A stretch of 64,000 nucleotides of DNA, from assembly GCA_038239005.1 (NCBI GenBank), contig JBBSFE010000019.1, positions 1-64,000 on the forward strand. Direction: 5' to 3'. This stretch comes from DASXHD01 sp038239005. GTDB taxonomy: Bacteria; Myxococcota_A; Polyangia; Polyangiales; Polyangiaceae. Shown one piece after another: positions 35,295 to 44,133 of this stretch; the stretch's first letter is position 1; each line of letters starts with the position of its first letter. Both the position numbers and the translations under genes were made by a program. The notes under the pieces are model-generated. The model searched no databases. It was not told where the DNA came from and saw only the letters and a program-made list of their open reading frames with translations.

Positions 35295-36488
35295 ATGCCC
35301 GGCGGCAATCTGCTCATCTTTGGTGACAACGTGCGCGTCATGCGCGCGCGACGCCGAGCTTGGGAATCGAGGTTTCGGTGCGCGTATCTCGACCCGCCAT
35401 TCAACACGGGGCGGCGCTTTGCCGAATACGACGACGCTCGCGATCCGAAGGCGTGGGCGGCGCGGCTCCGCGACACCGTGATGGCCGCTCTGCCGCTCGT
35501 CTCGAGCGACGGCACCATCGTTCTCGAAATCGACGACACCGAGATCGGCGCACTCGTCGAGACCTGCGACGACGTGCTCGGGCGAGCGAATCGCATCGCC
35601 ATCGTCACCGTCGTGCGTAGCGCGGCAACTGGGCACAAAGCGCAAAACCGCGGGCCCGTGAACGTGAGCGACTACGTCGTCTTCTACGCGAAGGACAAAG
35701 CGGCGCTTCGCATGAACGCACAAACGCGCGCGCGAGACACATACGACGCAGCATATCGAACCTATGTCGCAAACCCAGACGCGCCGCACGAGGCGTGGAC
35801 GTTCGAGCCGCTCGGGACCATCGTGGCATCGAAGCTCGGTCATGCGGGAACGCGTGCGGCGCGCTCGGCCATGGGTGGCGAAGCGTTCGAGCGAGAGCTC
35901 GCGCGGTTTGCGATGAAAAACGCGCGCCACATCGTGCGTTTCGCGCAGCCACGGTTCGAGGCGATTGGAAAGAACGCGCGCGAGCTCGTCGTGCGATCGA
36001 AGATGACGCCCGAAAAAGTCTTTCGGCTCGTGCGCGGCGCCCACAAAGATTTCATCGTGCGCGGCGGCAATCGCGTTCTCTTCCTCGCCGACAAGGTGCT
36101 GCTGATCGACGGCGAAGCGCGTCTCGTCGAGCCGCTCACCAACGTCTGGGACGACATCGGATTTCAGGGCATCGCGCGCGAAGGTGGTGTCGTGTTCTCG
36201 CGCAACAAGAAGCCCGAGCGACTGATGCATCGCATCTTGTCGATGACCACCGACGTCGGTGATTGGGTGCTCGATCCATTTGCCGGGAGCGGCACGACCG
36301 CAGCGACGGCGCACAAGATGGGTCGACGGTGGGTCACGATCGAACGCGAAGCTGAGCTCTTCGATCGCGCCGCAGCGCGCATCGCGGAGGTCATTCGAGG
36401 CAAAGACGCGACGGGCGTCACGCGCGCGTGCGCATGGACAGGCGGCGGCAGCTTCACGTGCGAGCGCGCGCAGAGGAAAACCGCGTGA
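35295..36488 (+). CDS. Site-specific DNA methyltransferase, beta class (orphan)
   Basis: A 397-aa amino-methyltransferase with catalytic motif DPPFN in CAYLDPPFNTG (about residue 33). The AdoMet-binding FxGxG motif lies near the C-terminus as DPFAGSGTTAATAHKMGRRW (about 344-363). Motif IV before motif I defines the beta class (N4-C or N6-A). Between them lies a central region of about 240 residues that should contain the target-recognition domain. No restriction or Res subunit is adjacent; the neighbours are AarF and Slt genes. Its stop overlaps the Slt GTG start (GTGA). The recognition sequence is unknown. Confidence 0.88.
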   Translation: MPGGNLLIFGDNVRVMRARRRAWESRFRCAYLDPPFNTGRRFAEYDDARDPKAWAARLRDTVMAALPLVSSDGTIVLEIDDTEIGALVETCDDVLGRANRIAIVTVVRSAATGHKAQNRGPVNVSDYVVFYAKDKAALRMNAQTRARDTYDAAYRTYVANPDAPHEAWTFEPLGTIVASKLGHAGTRAARSAMGGEAFERELARFAMKNARHIVRFAQPRFEAIGKNARELVVRSKMTPEKVFRLVRGAHKDFIVRGGNRVLFLADKVLLIDGEARLVEPLTNVWDDIGFQGIAREGGVVFSRNKKPERLMHRILSMTTDVGDWVLDPFAGSGTTAATAHKMGRRWVTIEREAELFDRAAARIAEVIRGKDATGVTRACAWTGGGSFTCERAQRKTA

Positions 36489-38668
36489 AGCGCGCGTCGC
36501 CTTTTCTCGTTTGTCTTCTTTGTGCATGCGGGAGCAAACCGCAGGCGACACCCACGACGGACGCCGCAGCCGATGTCGTCGTCGTTGATGCTGCATCGTC
36601 CGACTCGAGCGTCACGATCGAGCCAAGCTGGGTCGAGCTCGTGCGCGACGAAAGGTGGACGGCCGCGGCAGGAGCGATCGACGCGCTGCCCGATGCGGAG
36701 CGCACGAAACCCGAAGTGCGTTTTGCGCGCGCGGTCGTTGCGATTGCGCGTGCCGACGGCAAGACGGCCGTGACGTCGCTCGAGAATCTCGAGGCCGGTC
36801 TTCCCGCGCTCGGCGCAGAAATCGGGCGGGCGCGTGCGAAGGCCCAAGCGATCGCCGGACCCTTCACGGACGCGGGCGAGTGGTTCGAGAAGCACGCTGC
36901 GTCGAATGACGATCACGTCGCTGCGGCGAACGCATTCATGAAAGCGAAGCTTCCGACGCGCGCTACGGCCGAAGCGATGCGCGTGATCTCCGCGGAGCAC
37001 AAAACGCACGCACAAGAAGTCGAAGCGCGTGGCGTGCGCATGCACACGGGCGAAATCTCGGACACCGTCGCCGATGCGCGCTGGCTCCTCGTTCACGGCG
37101 ATCTTGGGCAAGCGAAAGACGCCGAAACGGTGCTCGCGAAAGACGATCCGAAGCATCCGCTCGTGCAAAAGGAATTTCTTGCGCGCGCGGCGGCACTCGC
37201 CGATGCGGGGCAGCTCGAGGAAGCGCTCCACGTTCTCGAGCGCGCCGGAACCGCGCCGCAGGCGACCGCGATTCCAAGCGTGCTGAGGCGCGCGCGCGCC
37301 GACGCCATGATGCGCGCGCGCGGTCGCTACACGGATGCGGCGTCGCTCTTTCGGCAGTGTACGCTCGATCCGGCGAGCACGCAGCCGGCCTCCGATCTCG
37401 TGTGGTCCGCGCGTGCGCTTTCGCGTGCCGATCGCGACGACGACGCCATCGAGCGATACGGCGAGGTCATCGCACGCTTTCCAAAATCGAGCGAAGCAGC
37501 GGCCGCAACATTCTTTTCGGGGCGTCTCGAGCTGCTTCACGGTCGTTGGGAAAAGGCAGCCGCGCGCCTCGACGAGTACGCCGCGAAGTTCGCGAGCGGC
37601 GCCGATCACGAAGAAGCGATGCACCTTCGCGCGATTGCGCATTTCGAAAAGGGCGACGAAGTGAAACACGCGCGCGCTCTCCTCGAGCAACGCGCAGGCT
37701 CGGAGCGCGATCCCGTTGCGCGAGCGCGCATGGAAAACCTCGCGGCACAGGCTGCGCTCAAAGACGGGGATCGCACGCACGCCATCGCGCGGTTTTCGGA
37801 CGTCGTTCGGTCGCTTCCGCTCTCGTGGCCGGCTCTCGTTGCGCGCGCGAGGCTCGTGCAGCTTGGTGCGCCCGTACCGCCAGCGATTCCGGCGCCTCCC
37901 GTCGCGACCGCATCGCCGCTCGTCGTCACGTTGCCCGAAGCCGTCGCGACGCTCTATCGCATCGGCCTCGATGGTGCCGCCGAGGAAGCGCTTCGTGCGC
38001 GCGAGAGCGAGGTCACCGCGGCAACACCCTCGCGCAGCGTGGAGGCGCTGTGCATCGCGTATGGAAAAATCGATCGCGCGCGCCGCCGCATGTCGCTCTC
38101 GCTGCAAGCCTCGGCGAGTTACTTGCAGAATGCACCGAGCGACGCCACGCGCTGGGCGTGGTCGTGCGCGTATCCGACACCGTTCGCATCGGCCGTGCGC
38201 GATGCGGAGATTCGCGAGACGCTCCCCGAGGGTTTGCTCGACGCCGTGATGCGACAAGAGAGCGCCTTCGACACGAGCGTAATCTCACCCGCGCGTGCCG
38301 TCGGTGTTCTGCAAATGCTTCCGGAGACGGGCGCTGCGGTCGCGCACGAAATGGGCATTCACCTCGACGACGGCGATCTCAAAAGTCCGTCACGAAGCGT
38401 GACACTCGGCTCGCGCCATCTTCACGATTTGCTCATCCGTAGCCGCGGATCGGTTCCGCTCGCGGTCGCGTCGTACAATGCGGGCGCAGATTCGGTGCTA
38501 AGGTGGGCGCAGCGCATGAAAGGAATGGAGATCGACGCGTTCGTCGAAGCGATACCGTTCGGCGAGACTCGCGGATACGTCGTCCGCGTGATGGAGAACC
38601 TCGCGCGATACGGATTTCTCGCTCACGGCGAAGAGGGCGTGCCCAAGATCGATCTCGCCATCCCATGA
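36485..38668 (+). CDS. slt: Lipoprotein soluble lytic transglycosylase (Slt70-like)
   Basis: A 727-aa peptidoglycan lytic enzyme. The lipobox LLCAC (Cys14 from the GTG 36485) is followed by a long alpha-helical superhelix (about 60-560) with TPR-like repeats, and a C-terminal SLT domain. The latter has catalytic Glu592 in MRQESAF, then SPARAVGVLQMLPETG and ASYNAG. It cleaves the MurNAc-GlcNAc bond to form 1,6-anhydro products. Unlike E. coli Slt70 it is predicted to be lipidated. The GTG start overlaps the methyltransferase stop and its stop overlaps the next ATG, so three genes are coupled. Confidence 0.88.
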   Translation: MKRASPFLVCLLCACGSKPQATPTTDAAADVVVVDAASSDSSVTIEPSWVELVRDERWTAAAGAIDALPDAERTKPEVRFARAVVAIARADGKTAVTSLENLEAGLPALGAEIGRARAKAQAIAGPFTDAGEWFEKHAASNDDHVAAANAFMKAKLPTRATAEAMRVISAEHKTHAQEVEARGVRMHTGEISDTVADARWLLVHGDLGQAKDAETVLAKDDPKHPLVQKEFLARAAALADAGQLEEALHVLERAGTAPQATAIPSVLRRARADAMMRARGRYTDAASLFRQCTLDPASTQPASDLVWSARALSRADRDDDAIERYGEVIARFPKSSEAAAATFFSGRLELLHGRWEKAAARLDEYAAKFASGADHEEAMHLRAIAHFEKGDEVKHARALLEQRAGSERDPVARARMENLAAQAALKDGDRTHAIARFSDVVRSLPLSWPALVARARLVQLGAPVPPAIPAPPVATASPLVVTLPEAVATLYRIGLDGAAEEALRARESEVTAATPSRSVEALCIAYGKIDRARRRMSLSLQASASYLQNAPSDATRWAWSCAYPTPFASAVRDAEIRETLPEGLLDAVMRQESAFDTSVISPARAVGVLQMLPETGAAVAHEMGIHLDDGDLKSPSRSVTLGSRHLHDLLIRSRGSVPLAVASYNAGADSVLRWAQRMKGMEIDAFVEAIPFGETRGYVVRVMENLARYGFLAHGEEGVPKIDLAIP

Positions 38669-39453
38669 GACCATTCGTCTCGCTTCTGGTTTTCTTGTTT
38701 GCGTTCGTCCTCACGGGTAGCGCGCTGGCTTACACGCCGCCGCCGAACACCGCGCACGTCACCGACGCCGCGCACAAGCTGAGCGAAAGCGAGCGCATCG
38801 CGATCGATCGCAAGCTCGAAGATTATCGTCTCAGGACGACGAACGAGATCGCGGTCTTCATCCCCGCATCACTCGAAGGCAACACACCCGAAGAGGTCGC
38901 GTTCGCGGCCGGGCGGGAGTGGAAGATCGGCGTGAAGGGGAAAGACAACGGCATCGTCTTGATGATCGCGCCCGTCGAGCGCAAAGCGCACATCGCCGTT
39001 GGCAAAGGCGCGGAAGGCTCGCTCACGGATTTGCAGTCCGTCGACATCGTCCACGAGAAAGTGCGCCCACACCTCACGCCGGGCCACGAGGACTATCGCG
39101 CCGCTGTCGACGACGCGACCGATGCGATCATGGCCGCGCTCGACAAAGCATCGCCGGGCGGCGGGACCATTCCGAAAGCAGCCGCGCGTGCGCCGACGAC
39201 CGGTGGCGCGGCGCTCGGGCTCGTCTTCTTGCTGCTCATTTTCCTCGTTCCGATCATCATCTTGATCGTGCTCATTCGCGTCATCGCGGGCGCCTTCACG
39301 AGCAACAACCGCGGCGCTTACAACGGCTGGACGTCCGGCGGCGGAGGTTGGTCCGACGGCGGCGGCTCCTCGGGCGGCGGTGGCGGCGGGGACAGCGGTT
39401 TCTCCGGCGGCGGTGGCGACTTCGGCGGCGGCGGCGGCGGCGATTCGTTCTAG
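38665..39453 (+). CDS. TPM-domain membrane protein (YgcG family)
   Basis: A 262-aa protein. The signal peptide (about 1-22, SALAY) is followed by a TPM domain (about 30-160) with the family features YRLRTTNEIAVFIPASL, DNGIVLMIAPVERKAHIAVG and VDIVHEKVRPHL. Two adjacent hydrophobic stretches form a transmembrane region (about 180-210), and the tail consists almost only of Gly, Ser, Asp and Phe. TPM domains are linked to photosystem II repair in plants and to envelope or respiratory-complex functions in bacteria. The ATG overlaps the Slt stop. Confidence 0.85.
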   Translation: MRPFVSLLVFLFAFVLTGSALAYTPPPNTAHVTDAAHKLSESERIAIDRKLEDYRLRTTNEIAVFIPASLEGNTPEEVAFAAGREWKIGVKGKDNGIVLMIAPVERKAHIAVGKGAEGSLTDLQSVDIVHEKVRPHLTPGHEDYRAAVDDATDAIMAALDKASPGGGTIPKAAARAPTTGGAALGLVFLLLIFLVPIIILIVLIRVIAGAFTSNNRGAYNGWTSGGGGWSDGGGSSGGGGGGDSGFSGGGGDFGGGGGGDSF

Positions 39454-39455
39454 CG

Positions 39456-40277
39456 CTACTTGCTCGGCAGAAAAAAGTCGTCGAGCAAGTCCGCGCCCGC
39501 GACGACGGCGTACTTCGATAGGTCGGTGATGCCCGCGGCGTAGAGCACCTCTTCGTCGATGGCGAAGTGGCCCGTGTAGTCTACACCTTTCGTCAGAATC
39601 ACGTAGGCGGCGTCCGCCATGATTTCCGGGATGCGGCCCTGTTTCACGACCTCTTCGCCGCCGAGGAGGTTGCGCACCGCGGCGGTGGCGATGACAGTGC
39701 GCGGCCACAAGGCGTTGACGGCCACCTTGCCGCGGAACTCCTCGTGCATGCCGAGCACGCAGAGGCTCATGCCGTATTTCGCCATGGTGTATGCAACGTG
39801 CGGCGCGAACCACCGCGACTCCATCACGAGAGGCGGGGAGATGTTCAGGATGTGCGGCGACTTCGCTTTCAACAAATGCGGGAGGCACGCTTGCGAGCAC
39901 GCGAACGTGCCGCGCGCGTTGATGCCGTTCATCAAGTCGTAGCGCTTCAGGGGCGTTTCGATTGTGCCCGTCAACGAGATCGCGCTCGCGTTGTTCACGA
40001 GGATGTCGATGCCGCCGAATTTTTCGACCGTCTGTTTTACCGCAGCGGCGATTTGATCTTCGAAGCGGATGTCGCAAACGATCGGGAGCGCTTTGCCGCC
40101 CGCCTTTTCGATGTCGGCTGCGGCCGTGTGGATCGTGCCGGGGAGCTTCGGATTTGGATCGGAAGTCTTCGCGGCGATGGCGATGTTGGCGCCATCTCGC
40201 GCGGCGCGCATCGCGATGGCGTGACCGATTCCGCGGCTCGCGCCGGTGATGAAGAGCGTCTTACCAAGGAGCGACAT
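39456..40277 (-). CDS. HSDL2-like short-chain dehydrogenase
   Basis: A 273-aa SDR with TGASRGIG (11-18), VNNAS, the catalytic Ser in NISPPL and the YTMAK motif. The blocks ISPPLVMESRWFAPH, YTMAKYGMSLCVLGMHEEF and AVNALWPRT are very close to human HSDL2-type proteins, which belong to lipid/peroxisomal metabolism. The SCP2 domain of HSDL2 is absent. Its start lies 14 bp from the plus-strand lipoprotein start at 40292, and TACGCA stands 6 nt before its ATG. Its stop is 2 bp from the convergent TPM gene. Confidence 0.88.
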   Translation of the reverse strand: MSLLGKTLFITGASRGIGHAIAMRAARDGANIAIAAKTSDPNPKLPGTIHTAAADIEKAGGKALPIVCDIRFEDQIAAAVKQTVEKFGGIDILVNNASAISLTGTIETPLKRYDLMNGINARGTFACSQACLPHLLKAKSPHILNISPPLVMESRWFAPHVAYTMAKYGMSLCVLGMHEEFRGKVAVNALWPRTVIATAAVRNLLGGEEVVKQGRIPEIMADAAYVILTKGVDYTGHFAIDEEVLYAAGITDLSKYAVVAGADLLDDFFLPSK

Positions 40278-40291
40278 GTATGCTGCGTACC
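40278..40291. promoter_or_regulatory. Compact divergent promoter, 14 bp
   Basis: The minus-strand SDR ATG is preceded by TACGCA plus 6 nt. The plus-strand lipoprotein ATG 40292 is preceded by TATGCT (40279-40284) plus 7 nt. The two boxes abut and overlap within 14 bp, so both transcripts would be leaderless or nearly so. This is a looser version of the 22-bp arrangement at 3638 and 62477. Confidence 0.45.
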
Positions 40292-40786
40292 ATGAGGTGG
40301 TTGGGTTGGGTCGTTCTCGTTGCGTGCGGTGGGCCTGCGACCACGACGCAAACTACGCCGTCGTCGACAGGCGCGGCGACCACGAGTGATTTTCCTTGCT
40401 GGCCTGTCGCGCCGATGCGGCTTCTCGCGCTCGAGCACGGTGCGGAGTGGGAACCGATCGCGGAGATGCAAGGCGACGGATCGATCTACAGCACGAAAAA
40501 AGAGCGCCATTTCGTCGGCCGCGTTTCGAATGACGCCGTCCTCGACGCGCACGATGTTCCAGCCATGACGTGTATCCACCGCGAGCTCGACATCGCGGGC
40601 GGTCCGAACAAAGGTCACTTCGACGCGAGCGATGCGTACGTCGACGCACGCACGCGCATCGAGGTCGCCGATGATGGGACGGTCACGTTCAACGGGTCCA
40701 CCAAGAAAAGCGTGAAGGTCGAAGGCGTCGTCCCGAAGACGCGGCGCACCGCGGTGCTGCTCGTGATCGAAGCCCTCGTTCAGTAA
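40292..40786 (+). CDS. Small lipoprotein of unknown function
   Basis: A 164-aa protein with lipobox LVAC (Cys12 of the chosen start), a Thr/Ser-rich linker and a compact alpha/beta domain (about 40-164). I chose ATG 40292 because it fits the -10 spacing and gives a clean signal peptide; an ATG at 40280 lies inside the predicted -10 box. No family is recognised. It overlaps the convergent Cys-rich lipoprotein gene by 7 bp. Confidence 0.7.
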   Translation: MRWLGWVVLVACGGPATTTQTTPSSTGAATTSDFPCWPVAPMRLLALEHGAEWEPIAEMQGDGSIYSTKKERHFVGRVSNDAVLDAHDVPAMTCIHRELDIAGGPNKGHFDASDAYVDARTRIEVADDGTVTFNGSTKKSVKVEGVVPKTRRTAVLLVIEALVQ

Positions 40787-41406
40787 GAGCAGTAATCGCT
40801 GCTCGTGCCGCCGCCCGCAACGCAGTGCGTGCCTGGCGGGCAGTAAGCCGCAGAGCAGTTGCCGCTGCAATCACTGGCCGCGCAGCTCGCCGGGTTGAAG
40901 CTGAGCGAGCAGCAGTGCGACCAACACTTGCTTGACGCGATGCACCCGCGGCAAAAGTAGTGACCACCGAGCGTCTCGCATGTCTCTCCATTGCCTGCGT
41001 TGCACGCGATGCCACATGCGCCGCAGTTTCCGTTGCTCGTCGTGTACACGGGGGAGGCGCCGCAACATCGCGCGGTGTCGTCGCCGCTCTTCCAGTTGTA
41101 TCCGTCGACGTGAACGCCGGGCGCCATGCATTTGCCGCCTTTGCATACGCCGTCGGTGTGACAGAGATCGGGCGCGGCCTTGCACGGTGTGTCGTCGGGG
41201 AGTGTCGTGCAGCCGCCGGCGTCGGTTCCGCTGTCGAGCAAATCGGCATCGACCTCTGCGTCGACGGTGATGGTCGCGTCGAGCGGGAGCACAAGCACGT
41301 CGTTGTAGGGCGGAGGTTGCCAGACGTCGTCGTCGCCGCCGTCGATGGTGTCGAAGCTCGAGCACGCGCACAGCATGAGTGCGAGACCGAACGCGGCAAT
41401 CCGCAT
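40780..41406 (-). CDS. Cys-rich lipoprotein
   Basis: A 208-aa protein. The lipobox LCAC (Cys15) is followed by an Asp-rich linker and a C-terminal domain with more than 20 Cys in knot-like patterns (ARCCGASP, NCGACGIACNAG, CWSHCCSL, CAASDCSGNCSAAYC). The pattern resembles EGF- or tick-peptide-like Cys-rich surface modules seen in many Myxococcota lipoproteins. No catalytic residues are visible. It diverges from the fumarase operon across 30 bp; TATTAT (minus strand, 41421-41426) could serve as its -10 box. Confidence 0.78.
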   Translation of the reverse strand: MRIAAFGLALMLCACSSFDTIDGGDDDVWQPPPYNDVLVLPLDATITVDAEVDADLLDSGTDAGGCTTLPDDTPCKAAPDLCHTDGVCKGGKCMAPGVHVDGYNWKSGDDTARCCGASPVYTTSNGNCGACGIACNAGNGETCETLGGHYFCRGCIASSKCWSHCCSLSFNPASCAASDCSGNCSAAYCPPGTHCVAGGGTSSDYCSY

Positions 41407-41436
41407 GAGGCCATTGTGACATAATATGAGCCCATC

Positions 41437-42369
41437 ATGGACACCTCGCTCCTCGAGCAGTCCTTCATCGAGCTCATTCGGCGCGCAGCAACGAGCCTTC
41501 CATCGGATGTCGAGTCGGCCATTGCTCGCGCGCGCGACGGCGAACGGCAGATGAGCGCCGCGCGCAACGCCCTAGACATGCTGCTCATCAACATCAGCAA
41601 GGCACGCGCCGAGAGCGCACCGATGTGCCAGGACACCGGCATGAACATCTGGTCGGTGCACTATCCGGCCGGTCCGCACGAAGCGGCGCTCACCAAAGCC
41701 ATTCGTGACGCCACGCTCGCCGCGACGAAGAAAACGTATCTGCGACCCAACACGGTGGATTCGATCACCGGCAAAAACGACGGAACGAACCTCGGCGATG
41801 GCGCGCCGCAAATTCACTTTCACCAGTGGAACGAGAATTACGTCAAAGCCGATCTCCTCTTGAAAGGCGGTGGCTGCGAAAACGTGTCGAGCCAGATGTC
41901 GCTCCCGAACACGGAGATCAAGGCAGGGCGAGATCTCGAAGGCGTCAAACGCGCAGTCATCAAGATGGTGCTCGACGCGCAAGGGCAGGGATGCGCGCCC
42001 GGCATTTGCGGCGTGTGCATCGGCGGCGATCGCGCGGGCGGCGCATATGCAGCCAAGGAACAAATCTTCCGCGTGCTCGACGATGAAAATCCCGACGAGC
42101 GCCTCGCCGCCATGGAGCGCGAGTTGATGGAAGCCTGCAACGGCCTCGACATCGGCCCGATGGGCTTCGGCGGCAAGACCACGGTGCTCGGCATCAAAAT
42201 GACAACGCAACATCGACTGCCCGCGAGCTTCTTCGTGAGCCTCGCGTACGAGTGTTGGTCGTGCAGGCGGTGGAGCGTCGAGATTCGCTCGGAGGCACGC
42301 TTCACCGAGCTCACGCACGTTGCGTCGCGCTACAAGCTTCCGGCGCGCCACAAAGTGACGTTCACATGA
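41437..42369 (+). CDS. Class I fumarate hydratase/L(+)-tartrate dehydratase alpha subunit
   Basis: A 310-aa [4Fe-4S] hydro-lyase subunit that interconverts fumarate and malate (or dehydrates tartrate). The expected cluster ligands are Cys64 in CQDTG, Cys186 in QGCAPG and Cys273 or Cys276 near the C-terminus. The substrate motif GGGCEN has Cys where Ser or Ala is commoner. CGVCIGGDRA and GFGGKTTVLG are also present. The beta subunit follows 16 bp later. Two-subunit forms are oxygen-sensitive and often work in anaerobic or microaerobic metabolism. CATAAT (41420-41425) is a possible -10 box. Confidence 0.92.
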   Translation: MDTSLLEQSFIELIRRAATSLPSDVESAIARARDGERQMSAARNALDMLLINISKARAESAPMCQDTGMNIWSVHYPAGPHEAALTKAIRDATLAATKKTYLRPNTVDSITGKNDGTNLGDGAPQIHFHQWNENYVKADLLLKGGGCENVSSQMSLPNTEIKAGRDLEGVKRAVIKMVLDAQGQGCAPGICGVCIGGDRAGGAYAAKEQIFRVLDDENPDERLAAMERELMEACNGLDIGPMGFGGKTTVLGIKMTTQHRLPASFFVSLAYECWSCRRWSVEIRSEARFTELTHVASRYKLPARHKVTFT

Positions 42370-42385
42370 ATCGATCGAGAGCCTG

Positions 42386-43006
42386 ATGACCGTCAACCGC
42401 ATCGATTTGCCTGTGACCGAAGAAAAAATCCGCGCGCTCGCCGTCGGCGACGAGATCGGCCTCTACGGCACGATCGCCACCGGCCGCGATGGCGCGCACA
42501 AGCTGATGCACGACGCCATCGACGCAGAGAAAGCCGGCGACGCTTCGAAGATGAAGGCGCTCGAGCTCGTCATGCCGCTTCTCCGCGATTCGTTCATCTA
42601 TCACTGCGGTCCCGTCATGAAGAAAACAGGCGACAAGTGGACGGTCGTTGCGGCCGGGCCGACGACCTCGATTCGCGAAGAGCCGTATCAAGCCGAGGTC
42701 ATCCAGCGCTTTGGCATGCGTGGCGTCATCGGCAAAGGCGGCATGGGGCCGAAAACAGCCGCGGCATGCAAGGAATTTGGTGCAGTTTACATGCATGCAG
42801 TGGGCGGTGCGGCAGTCGCTCTCGCCGCGGCGATCAAAGAAGTCGTGACCGTGCACCTCTACGACGAGCTCGGCCCTCCCGAGGCGTTCTGGGTCATGCG
42901 CGTCGAAGACTTTCGCGGTGTCGTGACGATTGACTCGCGTGGCGCCTCGCTCCACGCCGAGGTGCTCGAGCGCAGCACGGCCGCGGCTGCGAAATATTTC
43001 GGATGA
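42386..43006 (+). CDS. Class I fumarate hydratase/L(+)-tartrate dehydratase beta subunit
   Basis: A 206-aa partner of the preceding alpha subunit. It has the conserved blocks IYHCGPV, AAGPTTSIREEPY, GVIGKGGMG and YMHAVGGAAV, together with the LGPPEAFWVMRVEDFRGVV region of the swivelling domain. The length is normal. Its stop overlaps the VOC gene start as ATGA. Fumarase versus tartrate dehydratase cannot be decided from sequence alone; the central-metabolism role is more likely. Confidence 0.92.
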   Translation: MTVNRIDLPVTEEKIRALAVGDEIGLYGTIATGRDGAHKLMHDAIDAEKAGDASKMKALELVMPLLRDSFIYHCGPVMKKTGDKWTVVAAGPTTSIREEPYQAEVIQRFGMRGVIGKGGMGPKTAAACKEFGAVYMHAVGGAAVALAAAIKEVVTVHLYDELGPPEAFWVMRVEDFRGVVTIDSRGASLHAEVLERSTAAAAKYFG

Positions 43007-43404
43007 TTCCTCTCGCCTCGATCGATCACGTTCAAGTCACCGTCGCGCCCGAGCACATCGACGCCACACTCGCTTTCTACGAGAACGTCATCGGCTTGAA
43101 GCGCATCGCCAAAACCAACTCGCGCACGGGCGGCTGGTTCGAGCATGGCGCGTTTCAACTTCACGTCGGCGCCGAGCCGAGCGAGCGCGACGCGAGCCTC
43201 GCGCTTTCTGCAAGGCTCGCGAGCAAGCGCCACGTGTGTTTTCGCGTGACCGACCTCGCCGCGGCCGAGCTTGCGATGCGAAATGCGGGCGTTGCGATCA
43301 TCGCCGACGCCGACCCAGCGTCCGGATGGAACCGCTTCTACGTACGCGACCCCGGTGGCAACCGCGTCGAGATCGCGCAAAAGGTCGACGTGCTACGCTC
43401 GTAG
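43003..43404 (+). CDS. VOC (glyoxalase/extradiol dioxygenase-like) protein
   Basis: A 133-aa protein with two beta-alpha-beta-beta-beta modules. Candidate metal ligands are His in IDHVQVTV, His in RHVCFRV and Glu in NRVEIAQK, and the DPGGNRVEI signature is typical. It may be a lyase, epimerase or resistance-type protein; no specific role can be named. The ATG overlaps the fumarase beta stop, which suggests a metabolic link or simple co-expression. Confidence 0.85.
   Translation: MIPLASIDHVQVTVAPEHIDATLAFYENVIGLKRIAKTNSRTGGWFEHGAFQLHVGAEPSERDASLALSARLASKRHVCFRVTDLAAAELAMRNAGVAIIADADPASGWNRFYVRDPGGNRVEIAQKVDVLRS
43394..43399 (+). promoter_or_regulatory. Internal promoter of the zinc-ribbon gene
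   Basis: TACGCT, in the octamer GCTACGCT (43392-43399), lies 7 nt before GTG 43407 and inside the end of the VOC coding sequence. The octamer is identical to the one upstream of the gene at 62499. Confidence 0.45.
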
Positions 43405-43406
43405 CC

Positions 43407-44129
43407 GTGCAGTGCTCACGTTGCGCGAGCGTCGTCGCGGATACGGCCACGGTGTGTCCGGCGTGTGGGAATTTGCTCGGCGGCGGCGTGGATTCGTACG
43501 GCGTGACGTCTTTTGCGCCCGTTTTGCCATCGCCGCAGCCGGCTGCGCACGTCTCGGTTCGTCACACGGACCTCGCCACCGCGAACACGATGTTCTCGAC
43601 CGCCGCGCCGCCCGTCCCTCCGACGATGGTATCGAACGCGCCCAACGCGCCGCCGCGCGCCGTGATCACACCGGCTCCTCAGTATGTCGTTTCGCCAACG
43701 CGTCCTTCCCGCGAGGCTCCCGCGTCACCGCAACCGCATATGCCGACGATGAGCTCCGCAATGCCGCCGCCCACGCCGATGTCGCCCATCGGCGGACCGA
43801 ATTCGCCGATGCCAATGTCACCATACGGCCCGATGCAGCCCTATGGCCCTCCTCCGATGCTGGGGATGACGCCGCAGTCTTACCCGATGATGATGCAGCA
43901 GCCTCCACAGGCCCAACAAGGCACACCGGGTCTCGCGGTTGCGGCGCTCGTGTGTGGTCTCCTCGGATGGATTCCGCTCTGGATTGGTTTCATTTTGTGT
44001 TTGTTGGCGATCACGTTCTCGTCGATCGTCCTCGCATCCACGCAGCAAGGCCGGCCGGGCCGCGGGCTGGCGATCACGGGCCTCGTGTGTGGCCTCGTGT
44101 TGCTCCTTCCGGCCGCTTGCGGGCTTTGA
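43407..44129 (+). CDS. Zinc-ribbon, Pro-rich membrane protein with DUF4190-like C-terminus
   Basis: A 240-aa protein. An N-terminal zinc ribbon (CSRC and CPAC, Cys3, Cys6, Cys17, Cys20) is followed by about 130 residues dominated by Pro, Met, Ser and Ala. Two C-terminal transmembrane helices follow in the DUF4190 pattern (GLAVAALVCGLLGWIPLW, GRGLAITGLVCGLVLLL). Such proteins are inner-membrane and of unknown function. The start GTG is set by the Cys motif and the TACGCT box. It lies 2 bp after the VOC stop. Confidence 0.8.
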   Translation: MQCSRCASVVADTATVCPACGNLLGGGVDSYGVTSFAPVLPSPQPAAHVSVRHTDLATANTMFSTAAPPVPPTMVSNAPNAPPRAVITPAPQYVVSPTRPSREAPASPQPHMPTMSSAMPPPTPMSPIGGPNSPMPMSPYGPMQPYGPPPMLGMTPQSYPMMMQQPPQAQQGTPGLAVAALVCGLLGWIPLWIGFILCLLAITFSSIVLASTQQGRPGRGLAITGLVCGLVLLLPAACGL

Positions 44130-44133
44130 AGAC

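Noticed and set aside
36428..36484. Upstream extension of the Slt gene to 36428
   Set aside because: It would overlap the methyltransferase gene and bury the lipobox; GTG 36485 gives a proper signal peptide and a GTGA overlap.
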